From: Candidatus Poseidoniaceae archaeon
GTDB taxonomy: Archaea > Thermoplasmatota > Poseidoniia > Poseidoniales > Poseidoniaceae
Assembly: GCA_949372875.1 (NCBI GenBank)
Contig: CASIAW010000001.1
Location: forward strand, 372,001-436,000
Direction: 5' to 3'
DNA: 64,000 nucleotides
The position numbers and the translations under genes are program-made. The notes under the pieces were generated by a model, which was given only the letters and a program-made list of their open reading frames with translations, ran no database searches and was not told the DNA's origin. Shown here piece by piece: positions 44,391-53,870 of this stretch. How positions within the stretch are numbered: the stretch's first letter is position 1; each line of letters begins with the position of its first letter.

Positions 44391-45815
44391 TTATTCTTCT
44401 TCGAGAATTCCAATAAATTCACTGAGAATTGGACGCATTGCTTTGTCCAGTTTCCCTTCTGAAAGCATCGAAGTAATTTCTGCTGCAACCGTGTGCTTCG
44501 AACGAAGAGAATCAGCTGCTGTGAGAATAATATCAATTTGGTCATCGGAAACCTTGTTCTTACGAAGAACTCGTTGAGAAGCGATTCGTCCTGCTATGAG
44601 TTTGATTTGATGATCGGAGTAACCAAGCAGAACCTGTAATTGATTGAGGGACTGACTTTCAAAGTTGGAAATTTTACCGTCTCGAATTGCATCATCCCAG
44701 GCTTCATCGATTGAGGGTGCACGCTCAGACATGAGAATCGCAAAGGGCTGGGTTGCTTCAATATTTTCGAGTATAATCTTGATGATTACCGCAAATGGAA
44801 CTGCAAGGATCATTCCAAGAATACCCCAGCCTGCAAATGAGATTGCAGTAACCAAGAGTAGCAAGACTGGAGAAAGGTCGAGTGCTCGACCAGCCCATTT
44901 CGTTTCGATAATCTGTCCCCAGATTTGCTGGTTGGTAAGGAGTAAAAGAACCAAAAGAATAAGCAGATTCGGTTCAAGTAAAATTAGTCCAAGAATAATA
45001 GGGGGCATTGTTGCGATAAGTGAACCAATGTATGGGACATAATTGAACAAGAAAGTAATCAGGGCCCAAGTGAACCATAGATCGATGCCAAAGGCGAACA
45101 TGATCACTCCGGCACATGCAGCTGTACCAGCACCGACACCGGTTTTTACAATGATGTAGGTGTTGACACTTGCCTCAATTTTTGTTCGCATCACCTGTAC
45201 CTTCTGACTGCCGCCATCTGGCCAAGCCCGTTCAATACGACCGGGCAATAAACTCGCTTCAAAAATAATGAAGATGAGGAAAAACATCACAGTAATGCTT
45301 GTAGTGATGAAACTACCAACATTTGCTAACATGCCCATTGCAGCGTCTGAAAGTTTTTGTTCGTCTTCCAAAACCCCCATTGCAGCAAGGTCTTCAACCA
45401 ACGTGGTGTTCGAAGTTTCAGAACCCTCTTCAAAAGCCATTCCAATAAGTGGAGATTCTTTCAGATCGCTCCAACGTTCTTCCAGTTGAGTATTGTAGAG
45501 GTCCATTTTTTCTTCATCTTCGACTAAATCATTGGCTTGCTGGTAGGCTACAAAAGATGCTCCTGATACAAGAAGGAGTGTTAAAAGTACCATCGTCAGA
45601 TATGAGAGTATCAGGGGAAACCCATTGGTTGAAAGATAGTCTGAACCAGGTTTGAGAACAAAGTAAATCCCCAGTGCGATGAAAAAAGGTTGCAGAACAC
45701 CTTTCAGCACAATCAGCCAAACAACCATCAAAGTAATGAGAATAGAAATGTGAGCAAAAGTTGAAACTCGACGATTAAATCTTCCAGAATCCCATGCAGG
45801 TGAGGCTACTTCCAT
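44391..45815 (-). CDS. AI-2E/PerM-family transporter
   Basis: 474 residues with about eight membrane helices in the two blocks typical of the family: an N-terminal pair (LITLMVVWLIVLKGVLQPFF and LILSYLTMVLLTLLLVSG) separated by a long extracellular loop, then the conserved SLIATMPPIILGLILL and the DLSPVLLLLVTAISFAGWG region with GMILAVPFAVIIKIILENIE. The C-terminal ~130 residues are cytoplasmic and acidic-basic mixed, longer than usual. Members export or take up small molecules; substrate unknown. Confidence 0.82.
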   Translation of the reverse strand: MEVASPAWDSGRFNRRVSTFAHISILITLMVVWLIVLKGVLQPFFIALGIYFVLKPGSDYLSTNGFPLILSYLTMVLLTLLLVSGASFVAYQQANDLVEDEEKMDLYNTQLEERWSDLKESPLIGMAFEEGSETSNTTLVEDLAAMGVLEDEQKLSDAAMGMLANVGSFITTSITVMFFLIFIIFEASLLPGRIERAWPDGGSQKVQVMRTKIEASVNTYIIVKTGVGAGTAACAGVIMFAFGIDLWFTWALITFLFNYVPYIGSLIATMPPIILGLILLEPNLLILLVLLLLTNQQIWGQIIETKWAGRALDLSPVLLLLVTAISFAGWGILGMILAVPFAVIIKIILENIEATQPFAILMSERAPSIDEAWDDAIRDGKISNFESQSLNQLQVLLGYSDHQIKLIAGRIASQRVLRKNKVSDDQIDIILTAADSLRSKHTVAAEITSMLSEGKLDKAMRPILSEFIGILEEE

Positions 45816-45854
45816 AATACGGGGGTATAGTTCGACCTCTTGAGTGTTTAGGGG

Positions 45855-47219
45855 TCACTCTTCTGCAAATGTGGAATGTGAATCCTCATCAGGTAATATT
45901 GGTAATCGCAAGGCTAACAAAGCGGAAAAGAACATCATGACCCCACACAAATGGAATGCCGTATGATAATCAAATGGCCAACCTCGTGAAACAGTCAATG
46001 TCCATACCAAACCGCCAGTAAGTGGGCCAAGGATTCGTGCAAAGGCTCCAAGTGATTCTTGAGCACCCATAACCACGCCCAATTCATAACCGTTCGATTT
46101 AGCTATACGAGTCAAAAAAGAGGAAGATGATGGTTGGAAAATACCATTCCCCACCGAAATGAGAAATGCCACAAGTAGAATTTGAATCCAGGCATTGTCT
46201 GCCTGTGTGTATGGCACTAAGGTCAAACCGATTCCAGCAACAACACATGCAAATGGTAACAGTCGACGGGAGCCAAATCGTCGGGTGAGCGGGCCAATAA
46301 GCAAAGCTTGTGTAAAGATGCCACTAATACCAATCATTGCAAAAATCCGGCCATTGTCTGCTTCTGAAAAGGCTAGGCCACCCTTGGATGGGTCCATTTC
46401 CGTGTAGAGTATGAAAACAGCATGCATAATGGTAAATCCAAACGTAAACAACATTGAAACCCAAATGATGAGCGACACATTTTGTGATTTAAGCATTGAT
46501 ACGGAATTCTTCATCATCTGTGCCATCCGTGGAAGCCAAGATTGTGAGTCGGACTCTGCACGATTTTCGAGCGGGAGAGATTCTGGCAGTGAACGGTAGG
46601 CCACAGCCAAAGAAAACAGAGAAAGAAGACTGGCTACGGCACAAGGGAGTAAGTAGGGATGAGAATCAAAAATGGTATCTTTAAACAAATCCCATCGGGC
46701 TGCAGGATCGGATAATTCTCCTCCGATAAAAGGTCCAAAAGTAAATCCAAGGCCGAAGGCAGCTCCGATTAGACCCATTCGAGTGGCGAGTTGTTGGGGG
46801 GAACTCACATCGCCGATGTAAGCACGAGCGACTGCTAAATTACCGTTGAAAACACCTGCGAGAAATCTCGCAGAGAGTGCGAGCATCAACGAGTTGGCAA
46901 GTCCGAACATGGTGAAGAAAACCGTGTTTCCTACCAAGCCAACCATCAAAACAGGTCGACGCCCAATTCGATCTGACAACGCACCCCAAAGTGGTGAAAA
47001 GAGAAATTGTGCAGCTGAGTAAGAGGTCATGAGCAACCCAACCCAAAGACCGATATTGGCCACTTGGTTTTCAGGAGTTAAGTCTTCAACCAGGTAAGTC
47101 AAGAATGGAATGACAATTCCAAAACCAATCATATCGATCATTGTCACTAAAAATAAGACGAGCAGGGCACCTCGGCCTGCATCTTGAACACGTGATTGTA
47201 GTTCAAGATTTTCTGACAT
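45855..47219 (-). CDS. Major facilitator superfamily transporter (TetA-like)
   Basis: 454 residues with about 12 membrane helices. MFS motif A is seen in WGALSDRIGRRPVLMVGL after helix 2, and motif-like LAVARAYIGDVSSPQQLATRMG after helix 4; GIVIPFLTYLVEDLTP near the N-terminus is TetA-like. A drug or metabolite/H+ antiporter is likely, without a defined substrate. The start ATG at 47219 has GGTGGG before it; a longer upstream frame adds 42 unlike residues. It follows lonB by 70 bases on the same strand, possibly in one transcript. Confidence 0.9.
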   Translation of the reverse strand: MSENLELQSRVQDAGRGALLVLFLVTMIDMIGFGIVIPFLTYLVEDLTPENQVANIGLWVGLLMTSYSAAQFLFSPLWGALSDRIGRRPVLMVGLVGNTVFFTMFGLANSLMLALSARFLAGVFNGNLAVARAYIGDVSSPQQLATRMGLIGAAFGLGFTFGPFIGGELSDPAARWDLFKDTIFDSHPYLLPCAVASLLSLFSLAVAYRSLPESLPLENRAESDSQSWLPRMAQMMKNSVSMLKSQNVSLIIWVSMLFTFGFTIMHAVFILYTEMDPSKGGLAFSEADNGRIFAMIGISGIFTQALLIGPLTRRFGSRRLLPFACVVAGIGLTLVPYTQADNAWIQILLVAFLISVGNGIFQPSSSSFLTRIAKSNGYELGVVMGAQESLGAFARILGPLTGGLVWTLTVSRGWPFDYHTAFHLCGVMMFFSALLALRLPILPDEDSHSTFAEE

Positions 47220-47289
47220 TATCCCACCAAGTCTGTTTACATGAACGAGAGAACACTGATATGAATGGCAGTTCATCCAAGAAGCGAGT

Positions 47290-49356
47290 TCAAGCAGAAG
47301 TTGTCTTGCTTGGAAGTGGAGTAAGACGGTCAATGACCGAACCAAGACGTTCGACTAAGCCAGCCTTTGCAGCGTGCTTGATAAGAGCGAATTCCATGAC
47401 TTCATCGAGAGTATCAACTGGAACCACTTCAACCATCTTCTCATACTTTTCATCCAAGAGAACATCCTGCATGTTAGCACGAGGAACAACAATTGTTTTG
47501 ATTCCAGAGCGTGCAGCCGCTTCAATTTTGGCAGTGACTCCACCGATAGGCAAGACTTCTCCACGAACGGAGAGCGAGCCGGTCATGGCGAGATCTTGAC
47601 GGATTGGTATATTTTCAAGTGCGGAAATGATTGCAGTGGCAATGGTAATCGAAGCCGAATCGCCATCCACTCCATGTGTATCCACGAATTGAATGTGGAT
47701 GTCATAGTCGGAGATATCTTTGCCAGTCAATTTTTTGATAACAGCACTCACATTCGTTACGCTTTCCTTCGCAAGGTCAGAGAGTCCACCTGTAGCGTGG
47801 ATTTTGCCGCCACCACCAAGGGATGGGGTAACAAGAGCCTCAACAGGTAACATGATTCCACTGAAATCGGAAAGACCGGAATTTGCACCGAGAACTGCAA
47901 GACCGTTCACACGACCAACTCGTTCACCAGAGTTGACAATCATAGCGTAGTCCTGGCGACGTTCAATCATACGGTCTGCGACTTGTTGCTCGAGAGGCTT
48001 TGCTATGTTACGTGCGCCCAGAACGTGCGCTGCAGTAGCAACCGCAGCACCTTCTTCCATAGCCAAATCTCCTGCGATACGAACTAGACCACCGAGTTCA
48101 CGCAGTCGGAGAGAAAGTTTGCCACGACGACCTGCACGACGTTGAGCTTCACGAAGAATGATTGCGACAGCAGACTTATCGAAATGTGGAATCTCACGAG
48201 AAGTCCCCATATCTCGTCGGACTTCCTGAGCGATGAAGCGAATCAATCGACGACGGTTACGGGCAGTATCAGGCATTTCCGAATTGACATACACTTCATA
48301 CCCGTATCCACGAATACGACTACGAAGTGCTGGATGCATGCCTTGGATTGCATCAAGATTACCTGCAGCAATCAATATGAAATCGCAGGGTACAGGTTCA
48401 GTCTTGGTAAGCGCACCAGAAGAGCGCTCAGAGCGTCCGGAAATAGGGAAGGCTCGCTCTTGCATTGCAGTGAGAAGGGCTTGTTGTTCTTCAAGACGCA
48501 ACAAATTGACTTCATCGATGTAAAGAACCCCTTTGTGAGCACGGTGTATGGCGCCAGGTTCTACACGGTCGTGAGCAGGTGTTTCCATACCACCGGATTG
48601 GAATGGGTCGTGCCGAACGTCTCCGAGTAAGGAGCCGGAAAGTGTAGCAGTAGCATCAACAAATGGAGGCATTTCCTTAGCGTCATGCTTCACCAGGACT
48701 TTCGGGATACGGCTCTCATCGCCGGAACCTAAGCGTCCACGGATGAACATGTAGCCGAACATCAAAAGGAATCCACCGAACAGGAGTGTAAGGATGTCTC
48801 CGGATTGAATGGTAGCGATAACAAGGAGGAAACCAACCGCAGCAAACGCAATCAAGAGCATCTTTTGAGAGCGCTCTCGTTGTGTTCTCATAGACTCCTT
48901 TTGTAACTTGACAATTCGGTCTCCACGCCCTGCTGGTACGGAGCGAACTCGTGGTTCGTTCTCATCATCTTCGTTAGGATATACGAGCAAGTCTTCGAGC
49001 GAGTCTTTTGGAAGTAAATCAGTCATTGAGCGTGCAAGCATGGACTTGCCAGTACCTGGATCACCAATCATCAACATGTGGCGGCGTTGTTCGGCCGCCT
49101 TTTTGATGACGACAGAACCGGCTTCTTGTCCGATGACTTGGTCAACAAGACGGTCAGGAATCGGCACATCATCTGTCGAAGTGAAATCGACAGTCTGTAT
49201 CCATTCATCAACGCTTAGAGCAACAATGTCGTCTGAGTCTGGACCGGGCTCAGGAGCCCATACAGTTACTTCTTCTACAGCATCGAAAACATCGTCTAAA
49301 ACGGGTTTTTCGACCTCGTCGGAGGACAAGTCGTTGGTTGTATCTGTGTCGCTCAT
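47290..49356 (-). CDS. lonB: Archaeal membrane-anchored Lon protease (LonB)
   Basis: ATP-dependent protease with its active sites in the cytoplasm. 688 residues. AAA+ part: [10 protein letters not shown] (98-107, Walker A), [20 protein letters not shown] (Walker B and sensor), [11 protein letters not shown]. Two membrane helices (about 165-205) inserted in the AAA+ module mark the archaeal LonB type. The proteolytic part shows [17 protein letters not shown] with catalytic Ser and [21 protein letters not shown] with catalytic Lys. The ~60-residue acidic N-terminus is extra. The gene is followed by an MFS transporter. Confidence 0.96.
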   Translation of the reverse strand: MSDTDTTNDLSSDEVEKPVLDDVFDAVEEVTVWAPEPGPDSDDIVALSVDEWIQTVDFTSTDDVPIPDRLVDQVIGQEAGSVVIKKAAEQRRHMLMIGDPGTGKSMLARSMTDLLPKDSLEDLLVYPNEDDENEPRVRSVPAGRGDRIVKLQKESMRTQRERSQKMLLIAFAAVGFLLVIATIQSGDILTLLFGGFLLMFGYMFIRGRLGSGDESRIPKVLVKHDAKEMPPFVDATATLSGSLLGDVRHDPFQSGGMETPAHDRVEPGAIHRAHKGVLYIDEVNLLRLEEQQALLTAMQERAFPISGRSERSSGALTKTEPVPCDFILIAAGNLDAIQGMHPALRSRIRGYGYEVYVNSEMPDTARNRRRLIRFIAQEVRRDMGTSREIPHFDKSAVAIILREAQRRAGRRGKLSLRLRELGGLVRIAGDLAMEEGAAVATAAHVLGARNIAKPLEQQVADRMIERRQDYAMIVNSGERVGRVNGLAVLGANSGLSDFSGIMLPVEALVTPSLGGGGKIHATGGLSDLAKESVTNVSAVIKKLTGKDISDYDIHIQFVDTHGVDGDSASITIATAIISALENIPIRQDLAMTGSLSVRGEVLPIGGVTAKIEAAARSGIKTIVVPRANMQDVLLDEKYEKMVEVVPVDTLDEVMEFALIKHAAKAGLVERLGSVIDRLTPLPSKTTSA

Positions 49357-49435
49357 ATTATACCCTCGCGTTGCTCCCCTTTATGGGTTTACAATTCAAC
49401 CATGTATGAACATGTGTAATTCCCATCGAAGGAAA

Positions 49436-52400
49436 TCACAGTGTTCCGTCAAGATATTGCTGTCCATAATAGGCCCATTGCTCAGCCGTCCATCCAGCAG
49501 GAAGGCCGCCAGGAGGCAGTGGTGGACCAGCAATTTGTTGAGCTGGTGCAGGTGCTGCTGGTTGGTGAACTGGGGCAATTGCCACAGGTTGTTGGAAGAG
49601 GTTTTGAGCCCCACCATACATTGAGTTCGCCACTGAATCATGAGCTGGGACCATGTTAGGACTCCAGCCAGTATCGTTCCAAGCGTCGTGTTCAACAGCG
49701 GACTTGCCTCTGCGTCGGGTGATCATCAGGGTAAGTAAGACACCAATGAGGACAACACTACCAATGATTCCTACCAATTGCATGTCGATATCAATGGAAC
49801 TTGTGTCGACATTCGAATCTGATTGAGCGTCACTAACACACGTAGCCCGAGGGTCGTCACATGCTAGAGTAAGTTCAGCATCGACTTCAACGAGTTTTGC
49901 TTCAAGTAAGGTCTTTGCAGCGCCTTCCATCGAAGATGCAATCTGAGTCTCAACTTCCAGCTTTTCGTCTTCTAAATCAGTAATGTAATCGGTAAACATT
50001 GTATCATCCATATCTGCAATTGCTGGCATGTCCTCAGTAATTTCCCACTTCATTGTAGTCATGGTCTTGAATTCTGAAGTTCCATCGTTTGCAAGAATGG
50101 AGAGTTCATAGTAGTCCATGTATTGCGAACCATCGGCTCGAGCAAGTCCTTCAGTGATGACTGAAGGAACGAGGAGTTCTGTAGTCCATCCAACATTCGA
50201 TTTGGAGATGTCAAGGTCGTATTGCATAAGACCATCACAGGTGCCTGTAAGGTCGCTACAAATGTTCCATCTTGCGGAGATGTAAGTGAAGGTCGGTGCA
50301 TCATCCGTTAGCATCATGGTGACGGTTGGAGTTTGGCCAATGTACGTGTCAGCAAGAGATACGAACATGTAGCCGGTTCCATCATCAATCTGTGTAAGAA
50401 GGAATGGATATGCATCAAATACTTCCACCTGCATAACGTAGGTGTCCGAGATTTTGCCATCTTCTACAATAATAGATACGGTTTGAGCACCAGTTTCCTC
50501 AAAGGAAAGGGTGAGGGTGCCATCCAAGACGCTGTATCGTGCAGCACCTGGTTCAGAAGAAGAAACTCGAACAAAGGTGGTGGTTGTGTCATCAATGTCG
50601 ACAATTCGGCTGTCCAAGTCAACCACGAATTGGGTATTTCGCTTAAGAGTAAGGGATGCAAGGTCATCGAATGGAATAATCCGAGGTGCATCGTTCACAG
50701 GATCAATGTTGATTGTTAATGTTGCCTCAGAGGTCTTGACACCATCACTAGCTCGAAGTGTAAGGACGGTTTGGCCGTTGACATCATCGTCCACAGTTTC
50801 AAATCCGATTGTATTACCGACGAGTGTAGCAGTGATGATATCTTCATTGGAGTTGCCCATCAATTTGAGCGTAAGATGTGAATTATCTGGCATATCGGCT
50901 CCGTTATCGTCTGTGTCTGAAAGGAATGGCAAGAGTGCAAGAACGCCGGAGCCACCTTCAGTAACGGATTGAGTTGGCAGACCATTCCAGCGAGGTTGTC
51001 CATTTTCAGTGACGAGGAAATTAAGAGTTCCGTAGGGTAGTTGGCCTGCTTGCGAATAGTCGCTACCATCATCCATGGAAATTTCTATACCTTGAGGTCC
51101 GAGAGGACACCCGTTGGTTTCAGACCACTGGAATTTAACTTCGATTTCTTTTTCAACCGCATGCCAAGCCACGAAAGATTCATCAGAAGAGGTGATGATC
51201 AAGTCTTGCAGTGGAGTTTCGGGATCGCTGATGTACCCATCCATGGAAACTCGAGTGAGTGTGTCACACATGACGGAGATTGCTGGATCAGGAGTAATGG
51301 TTGGAGCACCGTTAGCAAGTTCAAACCCAGATGAACCTGTAATAACTTTCCAGTCACCGGTTTGACCGCGAGAATCAACAGCCTGTGTTCGGACATCATA
51401 CCATCCAGCGGACATTGCCGATGTAGGGGTGACGACGTATTCTCTACCTTGATTATTGGTCGTTGGGTAGACTACATCCTGGCCACCAGAAACAACAGAA
51501 CTGAACCATTGGTTTTGACCAGTCGGTGAAACTTCTACGTTGAAAGTCGTCGTGTTCACGTCGTCAACGAAATCAGAAACACCGGGGGTGTTTTCCGATT
51601 TAGCGAGGACAATTGCGTGAGAGTTGCGGTCTATGGTTTGTTCACCAGTCACCTGAGGAGACTTGGTAATGGGTGGGCGGTCGTGCATAAACTCAAATGT
51701 AGCTACGTTATTGGATGAACTTGAATCACCGGTAAGTCCGGTGATTTGAGCACCGAGAACTTTCTTCAATACGCTAATATCGAAATTGGTTGTGTCAACT
51801 GTTGCTGTCAGCGTCAACGAATTGGAGCCTGACACAGGTAGAGCAGAGAGAACACTGGTATCGATAACGGTTTGAGTATTACCGTCAAGGTGATAGAATT
51901 CGATGTTCCCTCCATCGGTATAATCGAGATCTCCGAGATTTTTGACGGTTGCCTCGAGTGTGATGGTGTCTCCACGAACGTATCCGGCAGAACTTGCAGG
52001 GTTACTTACAGCGAAACTGGTGATGCCAATGTCGACTTTTGGACCCATGTTCGAATCACTTGCCGAAACAACGCCACGATTTGTGGTATGGTCTCCATCA
52101 AGCAGTGCTCCAACTGTGAGGAAGTTGTCAGCAGCAGTTTGGCCGCTGGCAGCAGCTCGAACTGTCGAAATTGGCTTCGACCAAGATTTGGTAACTGAAT
52201 TACCAGAGGTGAGTGTGACAGATTCAAAGCCAGTGCCTGCAGGGTTTAGCAACCAATCCTGGAAAACGTGGTGAGGATGAGGGTTCGGGCTGCCGCTGTA
52301 TGTTTCTGGGGAAGTAGCTTCGGTCACTGCTGCATAGATATACACGGTTTTGGAACCAGAACCTGTGTAGGTTGCAGTTATGTCAATATCCATGTTGTTT

Positions 52401-52903
52401 CCGTTTTGTGACTGTACGACTCTCATAGAGTAGTCGTTTGTATTGCCCATATCGCCGCCGGCCTCATACAAACTCGTGACATCTCTGTTGCTTGTGTAAT
52501 ATGTGGTATCGGACACGGGGGCGTCACCGTATACAGCAGTCGGGTAGTAAGAGGGGCTGATATGGGATCTTCTGTTGATTGGTGCATCAGCCGGCCATCC
52601 TGTCGTTGCGGACTCCCAGAATGAGATGTAAGTAAAATCTTCAGACTGGCTACCGCCTCCACCGTTTGTTCCGTAAACGGTGTGAAGGTTAGCAGACATA
52701 GAATGGCATGGTCCACACCAATGTGCTCCAACATATTCAGTAAAAACAGGGTGACCGGGACTTGTTGCCTCCATTTGCACCGATTCATCTGCGAGTTCAT
52801 TCATGGTATTGTTGTCTTCTGCTACCAGTCCGCTAAAGGAAGCCGAGATACTCAAAAGCATCAATGCTACCAGTGAAAATGCATACATACGCGTGGTCTT
52901 CAT
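49436..52903 (-). CDS. Giant surface protein with N-terminal thioredoxin-like domain
   Basis: 1155 residues. A signal peptide (MKTTRMYAFSLVALMLLSIS) is followed by a thioredoxin-like domain whose EYVGAHWCGPCHSMSANLH contains CxxC at Cys63 and Cys66 and a later YYPTAVYGD, similar to outer-surface thioredoxin folds. Then come Ig-like and CARDB-like units (e.g. SAGYVRGDTITLEATVKNLG) and a cadherin-like unit with DDDVNGQTVLTLRASDG and INIDPVNDAP. A coiled-coil precedes the single C-terminal helix near residue 1045. The cytoplasmic tail is Pro/Ala-rich and ends LPAGWTAEQWAYYGQQYL. The ectodomain lies outside the cell, so an extracellular disulfide role is likely but not shown. Confidence 0.8.
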   Translation of the reverse strand: MKTTRMYAFSLVALMLLSISASFSGLVAEDNNTMNELADESVQMEATSPGHPVFTEYVGAHWCGPCHSMSANLHTVYGTNGGGGSQSEDFTYISFWESATTGWPADAPINRRSHISPSYYPTAVYGDAPVSDTTYYTSNRDVTSLYEAGGDMGNTNDYSMRVVQSQNGNNMDIDITATYTGSGSKTVYIYAAVTEATSPETYSGSPNPHPHHVFQDWLLNPAGTGFESVTLTSGNSVTKSWSKPISTVRAAASGQTAADNFLTVGALLDGDHTTNRGVVSASDSNMGPKVDIGITSFAVSNPASSAGYVRGDTITLEATVKNLGDLDYTDGGNIEFYHLDGNTQTVIDTSVLSALPVSGSNSLTLTATVDTTNFDISVLKKVLGAQITGLTGDSSSSNNVATFEFMHDRPPITKSPQVTGEQTIDRNSHAIVLAKSENTPGVSDFVDDVNTTTFNVEVSPTGQNQWFSSVVSGGQDVVYPTTNNQGREYVVTPTSAMSAGWYDVRTQAVDSRGQTGDWKVITGSSGFELANGAPTITPDPAISVMCDTLTRVSMDGYISDPETPLQDLIITSSDESFVAWHAVEKEIEVKFQWSETNGCPLGPQGIEISMDDGSDYSQAGQLPYGTLNFLVTENGQPRWNGLPTQSVTEGGSGVLALLPFLSDTDDNGADMPDNSHLTLKLMGNSNEDIITATLVGNTIGFETVDDDVNGQTVLTLRASDGVKTSEATLTINIDPVNDAPRIIPFDDLASLTLKRNTQFVVDLDSRIVDIDDTTTTFVRVSSSEPGAARYSVLDGTLTLSFEETGAQTVSIIVEDGKISDTYVMQVEVFDAYPFLLTQIDDGTGYMFVSLADTYIGQTPTVTMMLTDDAPTFTYISARWNICSDLTGTCDGLMQYDLDISKSNVGWTTELLVPSVITEGLARADGSQYMDYYELSILANDGTSEFKTMTTMKWEITEDMPAIADMDDTMFTDYITDLEDEKLEVETQIASSMEGAAKTLLEAKLVEVDAELTLACDDPRATCVSDAQSDSNVDTSSIDIDMQLVGIIGSVVLIGVLLTLMITRRRGKSAVEHDAWNDTGWSPNMVPAHDSVANSMYGGAQNLFQQPVAIAPVHQPAAPAPAQQIAGPPLPPGGLPAGWTAEQWAYYGQQYLDGTL

Positions 52904-53080
52904 AGGCCTTGGTTAATTACATAGTATTTGAAACTGTGCAGCAATCGAGCTTTTTCAAGGCAAAGAGTATTTAGACTTCAATAGAATTTAGTCTTATCAA
53001 GCATAGAATCTACCTCTGTTCGAGAACAGTTGGAAAGAACCAACGGCAAGATTTAGACCAAAGAAAGTCTGGGCGGAGTT

Positions 53081-53869
53081 ATGAACCCGCCTGCATGGTT
53101 TGCTTTCGTCGAAAAAGACGGTAAAATTCACATTGTCGAGATGGTGTCTGGCGTACGTAAAATCAAGGGGTTAGGCGTAATAGACGCCCTCGAAACTTTT
53201 TCTAAAATTGAATACGGTGAAGAAGTCTTGGTGGGGCAGAAGGTTCTAACTCGGGTGCCAATGCGATTACCGGAGATGACCAAGGGCATGCTCCGTCGTG
53301 CTCAGACGATCAGTTCCAAAGATGCTGGATTCATCACTTCACGACTTGGCATCGGTCCTAATGACCGCATTCTTGAAGCAGGTATAGGGAGTGGCGGACT
53401 TTCGATGTATATTGCCAGGATATTGGGTAATTCTGGAGTACACGTCACCGTTGAGCCGCGAAATGAACATGCTGAGGTAGCATTGGAGAATTTGAGACGA
53501 GCCCGTGAAGCATGGACAGAGTTTCCAACACACCATCATGTCGAGGGTGCGATTGAAGATGTCGTTGATACCATTCGAAGTATTTCCGCAACTTTTGATG
53601 GAATTATTCTTGATTTACCAGAACATCCAAGTGCCATCAATGCCGTTGCTTCACTTCTTGATATTGGTGGAAGAATGATATGCTACTGCCCAGTTACAAG
53701 CCAGCTTGAATCAGCATGGATTGCTTGTGAGCAGTCTGGTTTTGAAATTGAATGGGCCGGAGAACTCATTGAACGACAGTGGGGTAAGGCATCAAAAGGA
53801 GGCGTTCGACCCGTTAACGGACCCTTCGGTCACACAGCTTTCTTACTCGTTGCGTATAGAAGAAACTAA
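53081..53869 (+). CDS. trmI: tRNA (adenine-N1)-methyltransferase, TrmI-like
   Basis: SAM-dependent methyltransferase making m1A57/58 in the tRNA T-loop. 262 residues, the usual length. RRAQTISSKDAGFITSRLGI leads into motif I ILEAGIGSGGLSMYIA, then VEPRNEHAEVALENLRRARE, motif IV FDGIILDLPEHPSA and YCPVTSQLESAW, as in archaeal TrmI. It lies between two giant surface protein genes; its 3' end is one base from the convergent 1714-residue gene. It is a probable housekeeping gene stranded among surface genes. Confidence 0.88.
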   Translation: MNPPAWFAFVEKDGKIHIVEMVSGVRKIKGLGVIDALETFSKIEYGEEVLVGQKVLTRVPMRLPEMTKGMLRRAQTISSKDAGFITSRLGIGPNDRILEAGIGSGGLSMYIARILGNSGVHVTVEPRNEHAEVALENLRRAREAWTEFPTHHHVEGAIEDVVDTIRSISATFDGIILDLPEHPSAINAVASLLDIGGRMICYCPVTSQLESAWIACEQSGFEIEWAGELIERQWGKASKGGVRPVNGPFGHTAFLLVAYRRN

Positions 53870-53870
53870 T

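Noticed and set aside
48908-49624. Plus-strand 238-residue open frame across the lonB start
   Set aside because: It is antisense to conserved LonB sequence, Ser-rich and of low-complexity composition, with no family match.
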